DNA of 44,055 nt from a virus. The notes beneath the pieces were generated by a model. It was not told where the DNA came from. It was given only the letters and a program-made list of their open reading frames with translations, and did not search any database. The first letter of the stretch is position 1. The number at the start of each line of letters is the position of its first letter. Position numbers and translations under genes: made by a program. Location of the stretch: positions 1-44,055 of the IMG/VR virus record IMGVR_UViG_3300028786_000002; one strand, written 5' to 3'. This document shows positions 14,244-22,390 of the stretch, piece by piece.

Positions 14244-14614
14244 GTTTGGTATACGCAAAGATCCGTCTTGCCGAGTGGGGCAGCTGGAGCCGTGACAAGT
14301 CTCTCGGCTATCCATGTGCATCGGCCGGATTCGGTGGCGGACGTGGTCAGGAAGTCTTGAGCCAGTGGCCACTACACGTCGAGTTGGTAGACGTGATCGT
14401 CAGGCAGATGCAAATGCTTCCCCGCCGGATCATGATCGTGGCCTACACGCAATACGGGACAGGCAGGGAGAAAGCGGCTCGACTCGACTACACCTACAGC
14501 ACCTACTGCCGGACGCTCAAGGAAGGGCAGGAGCACGTTGGAATAGAACTCGATTACGCCGAGACGTATGGAGGCCATTGCAGTGTGGGCCAAGCTATGG
14601 CACATTCCGGATAA
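14240..14614 (+). CDS. Q: Q-like late antitermination protein
   Basis: A 124-residue protein. The start (RLAEWGSWSRDKSLGYPCAS) and the middle (PLHVELVDVIVRQMQMLPRR, then DYTYSTYCRTLKEGQEHVG) fit the phage antitermination Q family. Q binds DNA near the late promoter and loads on RNA polymerase so that it reads through terminators. The hairpins at 14624-14646 and 14757-14783, directly downstream and before the late genes, are the natural targets. Confidence 0.7.
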   Translation: MSLVYAKIRLAEWGSWSRDKSLGYPCASAGFGGGRGQEVLSQWPLHVELVDVIVRQMQMLPRRIMIVAYTQYGTGREKAARLDYTYSTYCRTLKEGQEHVGIELDYAETYGGHCSVGQAMAHSG

Positions 14615-14623
14615 CGTGACCGA

Positions 14624-14646
14624 ACCCGCCCCCGAGGCGGGTTTTT
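14624..14646 (+). terminator. Rho-independent terminator after Q
   Basis: A 7-bp stem (ACCCGCC / GGCGGGT, loop CCCGA) is followed by TTTT. It closes the rightward early operon, or is the late terminator that Q overrides. Confidence 0.88.
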
Positions 14647-14756
14647 GCGTTTAGATCTTTGGCCGCCACCGCCCAATCCCACTTGATCGCCTAAACAAGA
14701 AGGCGGCTAGGCGGCCGCCCGATCCCGCTGCCGCAGCCCTCCCGCTGCGGTTGCTT
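14647..14756 (+). promoter_or_regulatory. Late leader region with a second hairpin
   Basis: This gene-free stretch holds a stem-loop at 14731-14750 (CCGCAGC / GCTGCGG). I cannot pick out a convincing sigma-70 late promoter. A weak TTGATC at about 14681 is the best -35 candidate. Confidence 0.4.
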
Positions 14757-14783
14757 GGCCCGCTCTCCATGGCGGGCCCTTTT
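14757..14783 (+). terminator. Terminator-like hairpin before the first late gene
   Basis: The stem GGCCCGC / GCGGGCC with an 8-base loop is followed by CTTTT and, only a few bases later, by the AAAGAGG ribosome site of the next gene. It could act as a terminator relieved by Q, or protect the 5' end of a processed late message. Confidence 0.7.
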
Positions 14784-14796
14784 ACAAAGAGGTTTT

Positions 14797-15327
14797 ATGC
14801 GTCATCTGCTTTTCGCAGTGCTGCTGCTGAGCGCGGCTGCCCATGCCCAGACTGCCTGCCCTTGGGATGCGAGCTGCCTAACGTGGACGGATACCGTAGC
14901 GGCATCGTTCATCGCCTCGTACAAGATCGAGATGGCTCCTAATGCCAGTAGTCCATGGACGCTAATCGCTACCGTCCCCGGAACGGTCACCAGCTACCAG
15001 CGCAGCCCTGTCACTGGGACGAATCTTTACCGCGTCACGCGCGTGATGAATGACGGTCAGGTTACACCAAGCAACACTGCCACTGATGTGACTGCGGCGC
15101 CTGCGCCAGCACCCATCTTGACCGTCGCCGGCACCGGCTATCGCCAAGACCTCAGTTACTACAACACCATCAAGATCTCAGCCGTGGGCATCGTGCCGAT
15201 CAACATCCCATGCAAGGCCGACAGTGCCATGGGGCTCAACGTAATCGCCGATCGCAACAAGCTGTTGCTGGACCCTGGCAAGAAGCGACCGAATCAGGTC
15301 CTGGCGAAGTGCAGAGCCGTGGGATGA
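14797..15327 (+). CDS. Secreted fibronectin-III-like protein
   Basis: A 176-residue protein with an N-terminal signal peptide (basic start, LLFAVLLLSAAAHAQ, cleavage after AHA) and then a beta-rich domain like fibronectin type III (WTDTVAASFIASYKIEM, LYRVTRVMNDG). Paired Cys residues suit the periplasm. A secreted protein at the head of a late operon is odd for a virion part. It may modify the cell surface or take part in tail assembly. AAAGAGG lies four bases before the ATG. Confidence 0.7.
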   Translation: MRHLLFAVLLLSAAAHAQTACPWDASCLTWTDTVAASFIASYKIEMAPNASSPWTLIATVPGTVTSYQRSPVTGTNLYRVTRVMNDGQVTPSNTATDVTAAPAPAPILTVAGTGYRQDLSYYNTIKISAVGIVPINIPCKADSAMGLNVIADRNKLLLDPGKKRPNQVLAKCRAVG

Positions 15328-15330
15328 GAC

Positions 15331-15516
15331 ATGCGCCGGATAGCCCCCTTCGGCGATGGCCAATGGCTGACCGGAGAGGAATCGGCGCGACTGAGATCCC
15401 TGCAGTTCCCAGACCGGCAAGCCTTGCTATCGGCCATCGTCGCCAATATGCAGCGGGCCGCTAAACGAACGATGTGGGGATCTCGCGACCTGCGCCGTCG
15501 TCAGCGTAAGCCATAG
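15331..15516 (+). CDS. Small basic hypothetical protein
   Basis: A 61-residue basic protein (ARLRSLQFPDRQALLSAIVA, then a run of Arg) starting 3 bp after the preceding stop. It is compatible with operon structure, but no family is recognised. Confidence 0.5.
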   Translation: MRRIAPFGDGQWLTGEESARLRSLQFPDRQALLSAIVANMQRAAKRTMWGSRDLRRRQRKP

Positions 15517-15535
15517 AGTCTGGCACCGCCAGCTA

Positions 15536-17563
15536 ATGCAATTCAACATCCGGGTCTTTACATCGGCGGTCCCCACGCCTCCGGTGACGGCCCCGGTATT
15601 GTCTGCGAATGCGTTCTCACCGACGCGCATCGATGTGGGATTGGTCACGACTTCGACGGGTGGTGTCGGCGGCTACACGTACGAACTGGACGGCAGCGCG
15701 GACAATGCGGCTTGGTCGAACATCACGACCAATGCGACGTTTCCATACTCTGACAGCGGGCTGAGTGCCCTGCAGCTGAAGTACTACCGAGCGCGCGGCA
15801 GGGATTCAGCTGGAACGTATAGCGTCTATTCGGCTTCGGTCAACGCCACGACCCCGGCTATCGATACGACGCCTGACCCGTTTACGTTTGTCGATCAGAC
15901 GAACGTTGCGCTCTCGACCGCCATCACTTCCGCGGCGATCACGGTCCAGAATATCAACTCCCCCGCGACGATCACCGTCAGCGGTGGGACGTATGACATC
16001 AACGCCAGCGGCAGCTTCACCTCATCGTCTGGAACGGTAAACAGTGGCGATACAGTTCGCGCGCGCGTGACTTCGAGCGCCTCGAACTCCACCGCCGCTA
16101 ATTGCACGGTGACGATTGGTGGCGTGAGCGATACGTTCACGGCAACGACACTGGCCGCTTCCGGCTCGTTCGATTACTACATCAGCCCCACCGGCAATAC
16201 GACGACCGGTACTGGAGCCATCGGGAGCCCATGGGGCCTCGATGCAATCAACCTGAAGCGTTCGACGTATCGCGGTAAGCGCGTCGGCCTCATGAGTGGC
16301 ACTTACAACTGCGCTCTGGTGCTGGGTTTCGACTCTGATGCGCCGGGCCTGAACATCGACGGTGGAACTGCCGTGAGTTCGACAATCATTCAGTCCGTCA
16401 CCCCACTGGGCGCGATCATGGATGGCGGCAATACGTTCTCCAGCTCGCACAAGGGCCCGCTGTTCGGGCACTACCCAGGAACCTCGCAGCGTGGATACGT
16501 TGAATTGCTCGACGTCGTGTTCACGCGCTTCAAAGCCTATTTGCTAGTGAATTACGGCTTGTTCAATACGCACGAAGCGCTGCCTGGGATGCGTATTGCC
16601 GGCTGCTGGTTCCATGACAACTCGATGTCCGGTCAGAGCACTGACAACGTTGAATGCATCACGATCAACGAATGCGCCGGCGCCATTGTCGAGAACAACG
16701 TTTTTGAGGATTGCGTCGGCGTCTCTGCCGGCAGTTGCGACCATCTCGCTGCCTGCCTCATGTGGCAGGGCAGTGGAACGATCTTCCGGTACAACACGGT
16801 CATCAATGCCGGCACTGGCTTCTATGCCAAAGAAGTCAATCACCAGGGCAATCAGGTGTACGGCAATTACATCGATTGCGGCATGTACACGAGTGCGGCC
16901 TTTGCTATCCAGGACGGCGCAGGGTGGGCGACGGGCGGTCTGACACAGACGACGCACTGGCATCACAACGTCGCAATCAGCAGTGTTCATTGCTTGAGCG
17001 CTGTTGCAACGCTCAATACCGATCACGGCTATACGACGCCGGTACTGATCTACAACAACGTCGTGGTGATGACGACGACCGCAGCGACATCGGAGTGCAT
17101 GTTGGATCTTCGCAGTGAGACCGCCGGCAATGGACTTGCGCAGATCTACAACAACATCTTCACGGGCGAGGTTTCAGGCGACAACAAGATGCTCCGAATG
17201 AATGCCGCAGCAGCCGGCAAATTCAATTACAACCTGATGCCCTCTTCCCCGACGATCCGGCTTGTTGGTAATGGCGGATCTGGCGGCGTCGTTGCCGACT
17301 ACACGACCATCGCCACGGCACGCGCGGGCATCGCGGCAAATGGCGGCGTCTCTGACTTCCAGCTCGCTGGCGTGGCGAACAATACGCCCGGCTTCACCGG
17401 CACCGGCTCGCTTGCCGCTCGGTATCAGCTGGCACTCGGTAGCCCAGCGCTCGCAGTAGGCAGGTCCGATGGCACGAGTGGTGGTTCAGTTGTGGACATG
17501 GGTATCGGTGGCAACAGCCCGCCATCACAGATCGGCGCGAGCTTCACCGGGAATTACTCCTAA
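15536..17563 (+). CDS. Parallel beta-helix tail spike / pectate-lyase-fold protein
   Basis: A 675-residue, probably virion-attached receptor-binding or depolymerase protein. Residues about 15-105 resemble fibronectin III (YTYELDGSADNAAW, YYRARGRDSAG). Residues 115-215 are a beta-sandwich repeat (FTFVDQTNVALSTAITSA ... VTIGGVSDTFTATT) shared with the protein at 19049. From about 220 to 640 there are short strands with Asn ladders (IVENNVFEDC, IFRYNTVINAGTGF, LIYNNVVV, QIYNNIF) typical of a right-handed beta-helix. No clear ribosome site precedes the ATG. Confidence 0.8.
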   Translation: MQFNIRVFTSAVPTPPVTAPVLSANAFSPTRIDVGLVTTSTGGVGGYTYELDGSADNAAWSNITTNATFPYSDSGLSALQLKYYRARGRDSAGTYSVYSASVNATTPAIDTTPDPFTFVDQTNVALSTAITSAAITVQNINSPATITVSGGTYDINASGSFTSSSGTVNSGDTVRARVTSSASNSTAANCTVTIGGVSDTFTATTLAASGSFDYYISPTGNTTTGTGAIGSPWGLDAINLKRSTYRGKRVGLMSGTYNCALVLGFDSDAPGLNIDGGTAVSSTIIQSVTPLGAIMDGGNTFSSSHKGPLFGHYPGTSQRGYVELLDVVFTRFKAYLLVNYGLFNTHEALPGMRIAGCWFHDNSMSGQSTDNVECITINECAGAIVENNVFEDCVGVSAGSCDHLAACLMWQGSGTIFRYNTVINAGTGFYAKEVNHQGNQVYGNYIDCGMYTSAAFAIQDGAGWATGGLTQTTHWHHNVAISSVHCLSAVATLNTDHGYTTPVLIYNNVVVMTTTAATSECMLDLRSETAGNGLAQIYNNIFTGEVSGDNKMLRMNAAAAGKFNYNLMPSSPTIRLVGNGGSGGVVADYTTIATARAGIAANGGVSDFQLAGVANNTPGFTGTGSLAARYQLALGSPALAVGRSDGTSGGSVVDMGIGGNSPPSQIGASFTGNYS

Positions 17564-18255
17564 TGGTCGCGCTCGTCGTCCAAACCGCTGGCCCATTCTT
17601 CCGCGATGGTGTCGACAATCCATCGGGGAACTTCGGCGGTGCGACCGTAGCTGGAAACGCGGTCATTGCGGTGCTCGCGACCTATCAGGGCTCGATCACG
17701 AGCATCTCGGATAGCACGCCGACCGCCCTGACGATCGACACCCAGGCGGTGACAGATCAGCAGCGGGTCATCATCGCGAGCCGCCTGAACTCGCCGAGCG
17801 TCACCGGCGTTACAAGTGTTGCGGCTGCGGGATATTGGGCATTGTGGCTCTTTGAGGTTAGCGGCCTGTTAACTGCAGCCGCACTCGATACGGGCGTGAC
17901 CGCAACCAATGGCGATGTCGATGGCACGCCTGCGGCAAATATTACAGCGGCAGGAGCGTTAGCGCAGGCCGGTAACTTCGTGATTGCAGTCTTCGGCTTC
18001 TCCGGTGCGAGCGGCACGGAAGGTGTGAGCAATCCCGCCGGCTATACGACTATTGCGTCGAACGACGGCGCCGTTCATGAGCCTGGCGGTGCGTCTTACA
18101 AGATCACCACTGGCGTCTCAACGCCTTCCGCTTCCTGGACCTACGCCTCATCCCCGGCGAACTGGCAGGCCGCGATCGCAGCATACAAAGATACTGGCGG
18201 CGGTGGTGGCGGCCCGAGCCCGACTTCAATCCGCTCTATTTTCGTAATGCCATGA
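17563..18255 (+). CDS. Tail-fibre-like structural protein
   Basis: A 230-residue Ala/Gly/Thr-rich, beta-strand-rich protein with a glycine linker near the C-terminus. The sequence style (AGNAVIAVLATYQGSITS, AAGYWALWLFEVSG) recalls phage surface or carbohydrate-binding proteins. It is coupled to the spike gene by TAATG. The function is inferred from position. Confidence 0.6.
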   Translation: MVALVVQTAGPFFRDGVDNPSGNFGGATVAGNAVIAVLATYQGSITSISDSTPTALTIDTQAVTDQQRVIIASRLNSPSVTGVTSVAAAGYWALWLFEVSGLLTAAALDTGVTATNGDVDGTPAANITAAGALAQAGNFVIAVFGFSGASGTEGVSNPAGYTTIASNDGAVHEPGGASYKITTGVSTPSASWTYASSPANWQAAIAAYKDTGGGGGGPSPTSIRSIFVMP

Positions 18256-18551
18256 TCATCATTGGAACGCCGCATACCAAGAACGCAGGCTATTTCAAGA
18301 ATGATGATCGCTGCTCCGGCGGATTGAAGTCCGAGGCAGACGTTCGCACCTGCACGCACTGCCAAGCAGTGATCATGATGCAGAAATGGAAAGAGGATGG
18401 TGGCTGGTGCGGCCGCTGTTCTGCACCGATTTGCGGGCCCTGCGCGGATCGGATGTTGACGAAGGGTTGTGAGCCTTTCATTCAGCAGATCGAACAGGCG
18501 CTTGAATCGGACTATCGCAGACAACAGTTCCGCAAGATCGCGGGCATTTAA
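18252..18551 (+). CDS. Cys-rich zinc-binding phage protein
   Basis: A 99-residue protein with CTHC and CGRCSAPICGPC motifs, suggesting one or two zinc sites, and a helical tail. It is a recognisable type of small phage protein near tail or head genes, of unknown function. ATGA overlap with the preceding gene. Confidence 0.7.
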   Translation: MIIIGTPHTKNAGYFKNDDRCSGGLKSEADVRTCTHCQAVIMMQKWKEDGGWCGRCSAPICGPCADRMLTKGCEPFIQQIEQALESDYRRQQFRKIAGI

Positions 18552-18565
18552 CAGAGGAATTTGAG

Positions 18566-19030
18566 ATGGCACAGTTCACTGGCAATCAAGGCGTTTTCAC
18601 GCCCGCCACGAACGCCGATAGCTGGACGCTCGATGCGAACACTGCCGGTGGAATGGGCAAAGTGAAAGAGATCGCATGGGGCGGCCGTGGTACGACTTCG
18701 ACGGGTTATCGTACCCGCTGGTGCCGTCCGACCACGAACGCATCATCGACCTTCACGGCAATTGCACTGCAGGCGACGAATCCGCTTGCAACCGCAGTCA
18801 ACCGCTTCGGCACCTTCGCGACCGCAGCAACCCTGGGTACCGATCCGGCTAACAACCTGTTTGCCCAGGACTGGAACGTGCTGGGTGGCGGTGGTGTGAT
18901 CGTGCTGCCGATTGGTGGTGAATGGTTCTTCGTGAACTCAGCCACTGCCGGCCATCAGCAGATCAGCTGCCGCAACGTGGCGGGTGTCGATGCATCGCTG
19001 TCGAGCTATCACGTAACTTTTGAAGAGTAG
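18566..19030 (+). CDS. Hypothetical beta-rich virion protein
   Basis: A 154-residue protein with alternating small and aromatic residues (SWTLDANTAGGMGKVKEIAW, GGGVIVLPIGGEWFF). It is probably a compact beta structure, such as a decoration or fibre component. There is a GAGGAATTTGAG site before the ATG. No family is recognised. Confidence 0.6.
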   Translation: MAQFTGNQGVFTPATNADSWTLDANTAGGMGKVKEIAWGGRGTTSTGYRTRWCRPTTNASSTFTAIALQATNPLATAVNRFGTFATAATLGTDPANNLFAQDWNVLGGGGVIVLPIGGEWFFVNSATAGHQQISCRNVAGVDASLSSYHVTFEE

Positions 19031-19048
19031 TCCTCTGCTGAAGGCGTC

Positions 19049-20308
19049 ATGACCGCCATTACCCTTGACGGTCTTGACGCCTATTTCTCATCCCTCGATG
19101 CAGTAACGCCATCGCTGGACGATGCGATATGGGAGACGGGGAACGCCAACATGAGCGCCGAATATCGCTTCGGCACCCATGAGAAGGCAGTAAGGGAATC
19201 TCAGTTCAAGGGCTGGATTGCGAATCGTGGGATTCACGTCCCAGATGCGGTAAACCCTAGATCACAGCGGTTAAGCGCCGGCCCGCAACTGGCGAACTAC
19301 AGCCAGTCGAATGGCTACGCGGGTATTTGGCCGAGCCCATCGGTTCTGCTGAATCCTGCGACGAATGCGATCTGGAATGCCCAGTTCCGTTGGGGCACGC
19401 ATGCCGCAGCGGTGTATGAGGCTCAGTTCAGAGGCAAGATCCTCTCAACGATTCCTCAGAGCGCGCGGCCGTTCCTGTCGATCAGCTTCATCGCTGACGG
19501 ACAAGCGTATAGGGACAGCCCGAGCGCGATTTACGGCAGGGCGCATCTAGCCCCGCCAGCAATCGCACCGCGCATCATCCGTGTCACTGGACGACCGCCC
19601 GAAGATCCTACGCAGATCCCTGCGCGGCTCTTCAAGATGCTTCCGGATGGAGCACAGAGTCCGCCGATTGCCCGCTTCAAGGCCATCGTGCAGGAGCTGC
19701 CATGGCGTAATGATTCCTTCGTGCAGACGAAGGGCAAGTTCGTCGGCGGCATCGATATTGTTCCCGATCAGTTCACGTTCGTGGACCAAACGGGAGTGCC
19801 GATCAGCGGTGTGATCACCTCTGCCGCGGTAACGATCACGGGAATCAACTCCCCGAGCCCGATTACGGTTGTGGGCGGTGAGTACAGCATCAACGGTGGG
19901 GCGTTCACCACGCTGCCGGGTGTCATCAATGCGGGTGACCAGGTAGTCGCTAGGCATACGTCGAGCGCGTCTTTCCTCAGCGACACCAATACCACGGTCG
20001 CGATTGGTGGCGTATTTGACGTCTTCACCAGCACGACCGTTGCTGATTCGGCTGAAGACCTGAGAGTCATTGTCCCGTACCTGATCGGGGACACGCTGCA
20101 GGCGGCCATTCAGCACCTTGCGAGCGTCTACCTGCTCTACGCCGTGAATGGCACGACCGAGGGCACGGTGACGGCTCAGGACATCGCACACATGACCCTG
20201 GTAGCCCGCCATACCACAGTCACGATCACGCTAGGCGGCGCGTTCAACTTCTCCAACAGGCGCAAGCAACAGCACGGCTTGCCCATCTTCGGATCACCAG
20301 AGGATTAA
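19049..20308 (+). CDS. Mosaic tail/fibre protein with neck-like N-terminus
   Basis: A 419-residue mosaic. Residues 5-30 (LDGLDAYFSSLDAVTPSLDD) match a segment of the neck protein at 29698. Two internal repeats follow (EYRFGTHEKAVRESQFKGW and AQFRWGTHAAAVYEAQFRG). Residues 238-333 are the same beta-sandwich module as in the spike at 15536 (FTFVDQTGVPISGVITSAAV ... IGGVFDVFTSTT). The layout suggests domain exchange within one genome. The role is probably a tail appendage. Confidence 0.65.
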   Translation: MTAITLDGLDAYFSSLDAVTPSLDDAIWETGNANMSAEYRFGTHEKAVRESQFKGWIANRGIHVPDAVNPRSQRLSAGPQLANYSQSNGYAGIWPSPSVLLNPATNAIWNAQFRWGTHAAAVYEAQFRGKILSTIPQSARPFLSISFIADGQAYRDSPSAIYGRAHLAPPAIAPRIIRVTGRPPEDPTQIPARLFKMLPDGAQSPPIARFKAIVQELPWRNDSFVQTKGKFVGGIDIVPDQFTFVDQTGVPISGVITSAAVTITGINSPSPITVVGGEYSINGGAFTTLPGVINAGDQVVARHTSSASFLSDTNTTVAIGGVFDVFTSTTVADSAEDLRVIVPYLIGDTLQAAIQHLASVYLLYAVNGTTEGTVTAQDIAHMTLVARHTTVTITLGGAFNFSNRRKQQHGLPIFGSPED

Positions 20309-20351
20309 CCCACCCGAAAGGGCGGTGAATCAACGCTATGGAATTATTTCA

Positions 20352-20660
20352 ATGGCCGGCGCACCTGTAGGCAACAGCAATGCTGCCAAAGGCAAGCGCT
20401 GGCAGGACGCACTGGTCAAGGCCCTGGCTCGTTTCACCTCGGAAGACGGGAAGATCCAAGCGGGGCAGGCGCTCGACAAGATCGCCGAGAACGTTGTGCT
20501 GAAGGCGCTCATTGGGGACAAGGACGCCATCACGGAGATCGGGAATCGCCTGGATGGCAAACCTGCACAGGCAGTGACAGTGCTAGGGGATGAGGACAGC
20601 CCTCTACGGCATGCCCATACTGTCGAGTGGCTGAATGGCTCACGTCCAGCTCCCCGCTAA
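20352..20660 (+). CDS. terS: Terminase small subunit
   Basis: A 102-residue protein starting AGAPVGNSNAAKGK, a hallmark of phage small terminase subunits that bind the packaging site. A helical core follows (ALDKIAENVVLKALIGDKDA). A GTG at 20325 could add nine residues. The ATG at 20352 is chosen for its family-like N-terminus. It overlaps the large subunit by 26 bp. Confidence 0.82.
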   Translation: MAGAPVGNSNAAKGKRWQDALVKALARFTSEDGKIQAGQALDKIAENVVLKALIGDKDAITEIGNRLDGKPAQAVTVLGDEDSPLRHAHTVEWLNGSRPAPR

Positions 20661-21894
20661 GCTGGAAGCGCTTCGCTTTCCCAAGCGCTACAAGGTCATC
20701 TACGGCGGGCGAGACGGGGCAAAGAGCTGGTCGATTGCTCAGCTGCTGTTAATCCTGGGGACTGAGCGGCCTTTACGCATTCTCTGCGCTCGCGAAGTGC
20801 AGAAATCGATTAAGGATTCAGTCCACAAGCTGCTGTGCGACCAGATCACGCGGCTAGACCTCGGCTACTTCTACGATCCGCTGCAGACTGAGATCAGGGG
20901 AATCAACGGGACCGAGTTCCTGTTCTCCGGCCTGTCAGACCAGACGGTTGAGTCGATGAAGTCCTTTGAGGGCATCGACATCTGCTGGATCGAGGAAGCC
21001 CGGCCACTGACTGGCCGCTCGCTCAAGATCCTGATTCCCACAATCCGCAAGGACGGGTCTGAGATCTGGTTCAGCTTCAACCCGGAGTTGGATACGGATG
21101 AGGTGTTCGTTCGCTTTGTCGAGAACACCCCGGATGACTGCCTGCTGATCAAGATCAACTGGGACGAGAATCCCTGGTACTCCCGCGCCCTGGACTCAGA
21201 GCGCGAGCGCATGAAACGCGACGATCCTGAGGGCTACGAGCACGTCTGGAACGGGATGTGTAAGGCCGCAGTAGATGGTGCGATCTACTTCAACGAGCTG
21301 GCTGCAGCGACCAAGGGCGGTCGCATACGGGCAGTTCCCTATGACCCCATGCTCAAGGTGCATACGGTCTGGGACCTTGGCTACAACGACAAGGTGGCGA
21401 TCATCTTCGTGCAGAAGGTGGCATCTGAGATCCGGGTCATTAACTACCTGGAAGACAATCTCAAGGATCTGCCCTGGTATGCGAGCGAGCTAGCCAAGCT
21501 CAAGTACAACTGGGGCAAGGACTATCTCCCGCACGATGGCTATGCAGGACGCCTTGAGAGCGGCGGCAAGAGCACGCACCAGATTCTGAAGGCGTTGGGC
21601 CGACCGGTCGTTCCTGCTGGGACTGTGCCCAGTACGGATGTCGAGGAAGGGATTAAGCAGGCCCGCGTGGTGTTCCCGCGCATCTACTTCGACAAGGATC
21701 AGGCCCGCGGCTTGCTCGATCACCTGAAGCGCTACAAACGAGCTATCCCATTGACGACAGGTGAGCCCGGAACGCCGGTGCACGACGCTGCATCGCATGG
21801 ATCGGACGCCTTCCGCTACCTCGCATTGGTGGTGGACAAGATGACCAATACAGCAGATTCGCCAAAGCTCAAATACGAGCCGGTGCCAGCATGA
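20635..21894 (+). CDS. terL: Terminase large subunit
   Basis: A 419-residue packaging motor of the Terminase_3 type. Walker A is GGRDGAKS at 24-31 and Walker B is IDICWIEE at 114-121. The adenine and coupling segments (ILCAREVQKSIKDSVHKLL, IWFSFNPELDTDEV) are also clear. The C-terminal nuclease part starts at VWDLGYNDK and ends near ASHGSDAFRYLAL. It translocates DNA into the prohead at the portal and cuts it. Length is normal. Confidence 0.95.
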   Translation: MAHVQLPAKLEALRFPKRYKVIYGGRDGAKSWSIAQLLLILGTERPLRILCAREVQKSIKDSVHKLLCDQITRLDLGYFYDPLQTEIRGINGTEFLFSGLSDQTVESMKSFEGIDICWIEEARPLTGRSLKILIPTIRKDGSEIWFSFNPELDTDEVFVRFVENTPDDCLLIKINWDENPWYSRALDSERERMKRDDPEGYEHVWNGMCKAAVDGAIYFNELAAATKGGRIRAVPYDPMLKVHTVWDLGYNDKVAIIFVQKVASEIRVINYLEDNLKDLPWYASELAKLKYNWGKDYLPHDGYAGRLESGGKSTHQILKALGRPVVPAGTVPSTDVEEGIKQARVVFPRIYFDKDQARGLLDHLKRYKRAIPLTTGEPGTPVHDAASHGSDAFRYLALVVDKMTNTADSPKLKYEPVPA

Positions 21895-22226
21895 GCGACG
21901 TACTCAATCGAATTGCCGAGCTGGAACAGCAGCGCGCTCAGCTGAATGGCGATATCGACCGACAGATTGAAGGGCTGAAGGAGCAGGCGTTGCAGGAGCT
22001 AGAGGCCATGCGCGCCGATCTGGCCAAGTTCGAGACTGTGCTGCAGGTGAAGGTCGCGCCACGTGAGCAGCGCGCCCCTGCAAGGGTTGTGCGGTCTGAA
22101 CTGGACGAGACCGACGCCGGCAACGGCATTCGCGAGACGCAGGACAACACCAGCGCATCCGACTTCAAGGATCAGCTGGCATCCCTGCGCGAGAGAACCC
22201 AAGAGAAACGGAGACGCCTCGGATGA
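21891..22226 (+). CDS. Coiled-coil protein after terminase
   Basis: A 111-residue protein, helical over the first 50 residues (IAELEQQRAQLNGDIDRQIE), then charged and probably disordered. It has ATGA overlaps on both sides. It may be a packaging or portal accessory. No family is recognised. Confidence 0.68.
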   Translation: MSDVLNRIAELEQQRAQLNGDIDRQIEGLKEQALQELEAMRADLAKFETVLQVKVAPREQRAPARVVRSELDETDAGNGIRETQDNTSASDFKDQLASLRERTQEKRRRLG

Positions 22227-22390
22227 GCATGCAGCAGCAGAGAGAGATCAACGAGCTGAAGGGTGAAGTTGAAACTCTTAAAGCCGCCATCTCGGCGCTA
22301 CAGGCCCAGTTCGATCTGTTGAGAACCATGGTCAGTCCGGCTACGTCCGACGCTGAAAAGCCAGTGTTGAGCCTCAAGAAGCACGCCTAG
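22223..22390 (+). CDS. 55-residue coiled-coil peptide
   Basis: A short gene set exactly between an ATGA overlap (22223) and a TAGTG overlap with the portal start. The product has a clean heptad helix (INELKGEVETLKAAISALQA) and a polar tail. The exact junctions support translation. The function is unknown. Confidence 0.65.
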   Translation: MSMQQQREINELKGEVETLKAAISALQAQFDLLRTMVSPATSDAEKPVLSLKKHA

